A DNA stretch of 9,231 nucleotides from Verrucomicrobiales bacterium. Lineage in GTDB: Bacteria > Verrucomicrobiota > Verrucomicrobiia > Limisphaerales > UBA9464. Each line of letters opens with the position of its first letter. The stretch's first letter is position 1. Shown in pieces: positions 7,201 through 9,231 of this stretch. The notes below the pieces were generated by a model. That model was given only the letters and a program-made list of their open reading frames with translations. It searched no databases and had not been told where the DNA came from. The translations under genes and the position numbers were made by a program. The stretch lies in the NCBI GenBank assembly GCA_003445095.1, contig DLVS01000409.1, positions 1 through 9,231 of the forward strand. The letters run 5' to 3'.

Positions 7201-7234
7201 GACGCGCTTCTATCGCGCAGTAAGAGTCCAATAG
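4223..7234 (+). CDS. Large multidomain exported protein with Ig-like repeats (Verrucomicrobia type)
   Basis: A 1003-residue protein of unknown function. Residues 1-24 look like a Sec signal peptide: Lys2, a hydrophobic core from about 7 to 20, and probable cleavage after GVAA. Residues 29-195 form a galactose-binding-like beta domain with GYGDGDEAT (68-76), TSYFRRTF (88-95) and DDGAIVYVNG (113-122). About four Ig-like repeats follow (203-604). Two further related modules (about 611-735 and 820-920) share a 'GxFD..S.T..xGPFxDRxPR...Y' core. Between them, HPADGDAADDSIG (738-750) followed by LTAYGAAWKAG resembles a degenerate dockerin or EF-hand segment, and PNPIPMDYVTRAALLW follows. The C-terminus, EISSDLRNWT ... 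FYRAVRVQ, resembles the closing beta module of many verrucomicrobial exported proteins. No catalytic domain, transmembrane anchor, LPxTG or PEP-CTERM signal is visible. An extracellular or surface binding or structural role is inferred. No Shine-Dalgarno precedes the ATG. Confidence 0.85.
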   Translation: MKSIPSLFWFVQLFALVCLPGVAAEPSPVLIARGSGWRYYAQDAFPGLGWTTLNFNDRDWQLGRAQLGYGDGDEATVIHSNTDRRPVTSYFRRTFQLVNAAAATRLTVHLLRDDGAIVYVNGVEVLRDNLPTGSVDSNTLALTSVNRDGESQFHAQELPPELLHDGANVVAVELHQVTATSADASFDFELSVTGDVRLLNEAPVVRFTSPADNAKFRSGAIVPVRATAFDFDGEIERLDVLGNGAVLGGTKHPVLEISWKNPLPGQNQLVARVLDNQGISAQSAPISIQVGEHRPATLVITEPREGAVFQVGDTMTIDTLGQDPESLVSTVEFFANGQKIGESCFLCVVDGVFPPGTPLSNRLEWTPRQPGDYALTVIGQFGADKTVTSQPVNIVVRAGEPHPRLTITQPSNGDKVQAGQPIQVVALGVGRVGGITDVDLLLDGQKIAESKIVFIRPPEVDEPVSHTFVIAIPEGEHELMARDQFDRTVVSPPVRIQSIGNEAHATLNWVQPADETRFIEGVPIDLGIVAVDPRGLIFEAEFYADGRRIGAGRFDCPECRLRPGAPIPIHFQWDDAPIGRHTLHATATDVAGQTITTTRISIQVMAAQAPPLTVIRVLPPAVSSGIPFTVRLDVKVQDDVQNYVVEEHPPFVQVAGVRPQPDQPFWTVTAISDNGVFDVVSGTVKFGPFFDREPRSLAYEITPDTVPVDAAEFSGRAVADGTVLRIGGDRVLLGNRRHPADGDAADDSIGAVELTAYGAAWKAGREWPGGPNPIPMDYVTRAALLWRTGEHYRFDPTAGPAPLCWVSDPQLPPVGSEGNARFRGVVLRSVAPVGENVEVVSLRILPAPGMTAIALEEQVAATPSAISQGGTFDAESKTIRWGPFLDRQPRTVTYHLSSPGLDLREHGVASSDGESVVVHSVPASSTANGPRLVSVGEFDDGATQIVVEDEAITAGAIYALEISSDLRNWTRSGMFVNEGTAGFAWDEAKGAKGTRFYRAVRVQ
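4829..6034 (+). repeat. Four tandem Ig-like domain repeats inside the exported protein
   Basis: The protein repeats run at about residues 203-290, 297-396, 403-497 and 504-604. Each opens with a 'T(S/E/Q)P.(D/E/N)...F..G' strand (FTSPADNAKF, ITEPREGAVF, ITQPSNGDKV, WVQPADETRF). Repeats 2 to 4 share a 'V.(F/L)(F/L)..G..I(G/A)(E/A)' strand: VEFFANGQKIGES, VDLLLDGQKIAES and AEFYADGRRIGAG. All four end in a beta strand such as 'ISIQV', 'VNIVV' or 'VRIQS'. Repeats 2 and 4 carry a CxxC at the same relative place (C344/C347 and C556/C559); repeat 3 has none. The copies are divergent at protein level, so this is old domain duplication rather than a recent DNA repeat. Confidence 0.75.
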
Positions 7235-7346
7235 CGTTGATCCGCGCGCATCCCGAAGGTGGTGGTAAACCGGGTCCAACCAACGGCGGCATTTCTTTGC
7301 ACCGAGGGATCGATTGGGTTGAGGCTCTCGCCGCGTTCATCGCTGT

Positions 7347-8486
7347 ATGAGCCAGCCCCCCGCGCCCCCCGCACCCCTCCGAATCCTGGTTCGGGGTGTG
7401 AATTGGTTGGGTGACGCGGTGATGACCACGCCGGCTCTGCTTCGGCTCCGAGAACGTTTCCCGGCCGCAGAGATCAGCTTACTGACGCCCGCGAAACTCA
7501 AAGATCTGTGGGTCGGCCATCCGGCGCTGAATCGGATTCTCGATTTTTCCGCCAGCCAAAACGTGTTCTCCGTGGCGGCCCGGCTTCGCGCCGAACACTT
7601 CGACCTGGCGGTGATTCTGCCCAATTCTCCCCGGTCTGCCTTAGAGGCCTTTGTCGCCGGTATTCCCCGGCGTGTCGGAGGCCGGTGGCCTTGGCGTGAT
7701 TGGCTCCTGACCAAATCCGTGGAGCCGGCGTCGAACGCGACCCGGATGCGCAAAAGAACCGTAGAAGAGATCCGTGCGCTCACTTCTGCCAACAGCAAAG
7801 GACCGCAACCTTCGCTCCCGGACCCCGCGGCGCACCAGATGTATCATTATCTTCGAGTGGTGGCGGCCGTCGGCGCCGATCCAACTCCGCTTGCGCCCCG
7901 GCTAACCACCACCTTGGCTGAGATCGAAGCGGTGCGGATCAAGTACGGGTTCCGACCTGGCTCCGCCTGGTTGGGAATTAATCCCGGTGCCGAATACGGG
8001 CCAGCCAAACGCTGGCCGATCGAGCGGTTCGCCGCCGCCGCCGATGCGCTTCGGCAAGAGTTTGACTGCGGCATCGCGGTGTTTGGCGGACTGGCCGATC
8101 TCGCCTTGGCCGAAGAGCTGGCTGAACAACTGCAGACCGCGGCGCCGACTTTGAGAATTCTCGCGGGGAAAACGACTCTTCGTGAACTCCTGGCGGCACT
8201 CATGTGTTGTCGGGTCGTGCTGACCAATGACACCGGTCCGATGCACGTAGCGGCGGCGCTCGGAGTTCCGGTGGTCGTTCCTTTCGGAAGCACCTCTTCT
8301 ACCCTGACGGGTCCTGGACTGCCCGGCGATCCCCAGCACCAACTCCTCCAGTCGGCCGCCGCGTGTTCGCCGTGTTTCCTCCGCACTTGCCCGATTGATT
8401 TTCGCTGCATGCTCGGGATCGACGTCGATCGCGTCGTCCAGGCAGTCCGGACGGCCTGGCGCGTGGGCCAACACACAGACCAATGA
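7347..8486 (+). CDS. waaF: Lipopolysaccharide heptosyltransferase II (glycosyltransferase family 9)
   Basis: WaaF transfers the second heptose from ADP-heptose to the LPS inner core on the cytoplasmic side of the inner membrane. The 379-residue protein has the GT9 N-terminal signature RGVNWLGDAVMTTPALLRLR (16-35), with Asp23 in the GD motif. The nucleotide-sugar half shows GINPGAEYGPAKRWP (210-224) and LTNDTGPMHVAAALGVPVV (292-310). The C-terminal four-cysteine signature CSPC...RTCP....RCM (C340, C343, C348, C354) is typical of the WaaF subfamily. Waa/Rfa family members with other sugar specificity cannot be fully excluded. The length is a little above the usual 340-360, owing to a proline-rich start and an insert near 140-160. 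It starts 112 bases after the previous gene without a Shine-Dalgarno. Its TGA overlaps an ATG (ATGA at 8483-8486) that opens a doubtful short frame. Confidence 0.92.
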   Translation: MSQPPAPPAPLRILVRGVNWLGDAVMTTPALLRLRERFPAAEISLLTPAKLKDLWVGHPALNRILDFSASQNVFSVAARLRAEHFDLAVILPNSPRSALEAFVAGIPRRVGGRWPWRDWLLTKSVEPASNATRMRKRTVEEIRALTSANSKGPQPSLPDPAAHQMYHYLRVVAAVGADPTPLAPRLTTTLAEIEAVRIKYGFRPGSAWLGINPGAEYGPAKRWPIERFAAAADALRQEFDCGIAVFGGLADLALAEELAEQLQTAAPTLRILAGKTTLRELLAALMCCRVVLTNDTGPMHVAAALGVPVVVPFGSTSSTLTGPGLPGDPQHQLLQSAAACSPCFLRTCPIDFRCMLGIDVDRVVQAVRTAWRVGQHTDQ

Positions 8487-8566
8487 AACCCGAGTGGTTC
8501 GTCGCACGATACGGCTTCGAGTTTCGAGAGCAGATGCGTTGGGCCTCCGCGATCCGGTTGTCACCC

Positions 8567-8887
8567 TCAGCCTACGAAGATGAGGGAGACTTTGTCGCCG
8601 AAACAGTTGCGGGCCAGCCCTTGCGCCCGGGGATCGTTCACCGGCTCGCCGTCCACGTGAAATTGATAAAGCTGGGCACCGGGACGGAGCGGAACGGCCA
8701 ATTGCCACGAACCGTCGTGATGACGTCGCATTGGATGGGACTGTGTATCCCAGCCATTGAAGTCGCCAACCAGCGACACTGAGGTGGCCTTAGACACGAC
8801 ACACAAGAAGTTGACAGGTTTGATGGTAGTTTTGGCCTCGAGGCGTGCCCCCGGCGCCACGAGCGAGTTATGGGTAGGAATCGTCAT
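8567..8887 (-). CDS. Stand-alone CBM48 / isoamylase N-terminal-like glycogen-binding domain protein
   Basis: This 106-residue protein consists almost wholly of one beta-sandwich domain of the CBM48 / AMPK-beta glycogen-binding type (about residues 18-105). The key signature is SLVGDFNGWDTQSHPM (38-53), with Trp46 as expected carbohydrate-contacting residue. It is followed by GSWQLAVPLRPG (59-70), with Trp61, and YQFHVDGEPVNDP (74-86). In glycogen-branching and debranching enzymes this domain precedes a catalytic barrel, but here the protein ends right after it. There is no signal peptide, so it is probably cytoplasmic. A role in binding glycogen or in partnering with a separate enzyme is inference. 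The gene converges on waaF with 80 bases between stops. The ATG at 8885-8887 has only a weak upstream GGA. Confidence 0.85.
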   Translation of the reverse strand: MTIPTHNSLVAPGARLEAKTTIKPVNFLCVVSKATSVSLVGDFNGWDTQSHPMRRHHDGSWQLAVPLRPGAQLYQFHVDGEPVNDPRAQGLARNCFGDKVSLIFVG

Positions 8888-9032
8888 CGTCCAAAATCAG
8901 GATTGATTACAAAAGTAAGCTAGTCACGTGCCGACCCGGGTGCGGTCGCCCCAAAGTCTGGCGTGTGGTCTGGTCGTCGACCGTGAGTTTCTCCTGCCAC
9001 GCGAGATCGACGGCGGCTGCTTCCCGTCAAAC
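8888..9032. other. Intergenic region upstream of the CBM48 gene, no gene seen
   Basis: This stretch lies upstream of the minus-strand CBM48 gene and should hold its promoter. An AT-rich patch at about 8893-8921 contains a minus-strand TGTAAT (8906-8911), which could serve as a -10 element. I see no matching -35 hexamer at the usual distance, so I do not call a promoter. Short minus-strand frames that run through here into the foldback element have arginine-rich, low-complexity translations and no family resemblance. Confidence 0.4.
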
Positions 9033-9064
9033 GGTAGGGATGGCGCGCCGCGCCGTCCCCAGCC
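9033..9064 (+). repeat. Left REP-like palindrome
   Basis: The unit starts GGTAGGG. The GTAG foot (9034-9037) is followed by an imperfect stem: GGGATGGCGC with GCGCCGTCCC around a gcc loop, one T/G mismatch. It ends ccccagcc. The reverse complement of the right unit aligns with it over its whole length. Confidence 0.62.
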
Positions 9065-9141
9065 CGGGAGGAGCTCCGGGCCGGCCTGTCGCAGTGACGC
9101 GTCCAATTTTGACTCACGTCATTGCGAAAGGCCGCGCCTTT

Positions 9142-9174
9142 GGCTCGGGGCCGCTGCCGCGCGGCAGCCCTACC
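9142..9174 (-). repeat. Right REP-like palindrome, inverted relative to the left copy
   Basis: Read on the minus strand it begins GGTAGGG and ends CCCCGAGCC, the same frame as the left copy. Its core is a perfect 16-base palindrome, GCTGCCGCGCGGCAGC (9153-9168). The GTAG foot is at 9170-9173 on the minus strand (CTAC on the plus strand). The stem bases differ from the left copy while palindromy is kept, suggesting compensatory change. Confidence 0.62.
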
Positions 9175-9231
9175 AGGTTCATGGTCCTGAATTACCTCCG
9201 ATCTTGGAATCGGGGCCTAGCCGTGACTTGC

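Larger units (their letters stand above)
9033..9174. repeat. REPIN/BIME-like foldback element (two inverted REP-like palindromes)
   Basis: A 142-base element whose two ends are inverted copies of one GTAG-footed palindrome (9033-9064 and 9142-9174). Its inner arms also pair: 9082-9099 is complementary to 9117-9134 at 16 of 18 positions, around a 17-base centre (9100-9116). The whole unit can fold into one long imperfect hairpin. GTAG or GGAG next to a GC-rich imperfect palindrome, arranged as an inverted doublet, is the known form of REP doublets mobilised by REP-associated tyrosine transposases (RAYT). No transposase is encoded here, which is normal for REPINs. No clear target-site duplication is visible. 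It lies outside genes, as expected. Identification as a true genome-wide REP family needs other copies. Confidence 0.65.

Noticed and set aside
8564..8586. CCCTCA/TGAGGG inverted repeat at the end of the CBM48 gene as a terminator
   Set aside because: It has only six pairs and no T tract on either strand, and most of it lies inside coding sequence.
7902..8708. A 268-codon minus-strand open frame across waaF and the CBM48 3' end
   Set aside because: It is antisense to the conserved WaaF C-terminal half and has a low-complexity Arg/Gly/Ser composition without family resemblance.
8920..9117. Short minus-strand frames (65 and 60 codons) at the right end
   Set aside because: They cross the palindromic REP-like element and have arginine-rich translations with no motif. 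Two overlapping frames in the same place point to composition rather than coding.

Overview
The window is high-GC bacterial chromosomal DNA, most likely from the phylum Verrucomicrobia, probably the Pedosphaera/Limisphaerales side. The strongest clue is the 1003-residue secreted protein at 4223-7234. Its N-terminal carbohydrate-binding-like domain (GYGDGDEAT motif), Ig-like repeats, 'WGPFxDRxPR' repeats, 'HPADGDAADDSI ... TAYGAAWKAG' segment and 'FYRAV' C-terminus are a module set I associate with large exported proteins of that group. This is recalled family knowledge, not a search result.

Layout. Positions 1-161 hold the C-terminal end of a DUF177 (YceD-like) gene. It is followed on the same strand by rpmF (173-361), plsX (415-1431), fabH (1533-2552) and a ROK-like sugar kinase homologue (2601-4010). 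DUF177-rpmF-plsX-fabH is the classical cluster joining ribosomal protein L32 to phospholipid and fatty acid synthesis initiation. A strong GC-rich hairpin with a T-rich tail lies between rpmF and plsX and looks like an attenuating terminator. A second, looser stem-loop lies between plsX and fabH. After a 212-base gap comes the large exported protein. A heptosyltransferase II gene (waaF, 7347-8486) follows, indicating an LPS-type outer membrane. A small stand-alone CBM48 (glycogen-binding-like) protein is encoded convergently on the minus strand (8567-8887). The right end (8888-9231) has no convincing gene but contains a 142-base foldback element (9033-9174). It is built of two inverted GTAG-footed palindromes and looks like a REP doublet (BIME/REPIN).

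How the genes fit together. DUF177/L32/PlsX/FabH couple ribosome and membrane-lipid production. WaaF builds the LPS inner core. The large protein is exported, with probable adhesive or carbohydrate-binding roles. The kinase and the CBM48 protein suggest sugar and glycogen metabolism, but their exact roles are inference. None of the seven complete genes has a recognisable Shine-Dalgarno sequence.

I found no tRNA, rRNA, CRISPR, phage or transposase gene, and no coherent new multi-gene system. The most interesting items are the REPIN-like element, the rpmF-plsX hairpin, the zinc-motif-less ROK-like kinase with its long N-terminal extension, the DUF177 with a partly lost cysteine motif, and the CxxC pairs in alternate Ig repeats of the exported protein.
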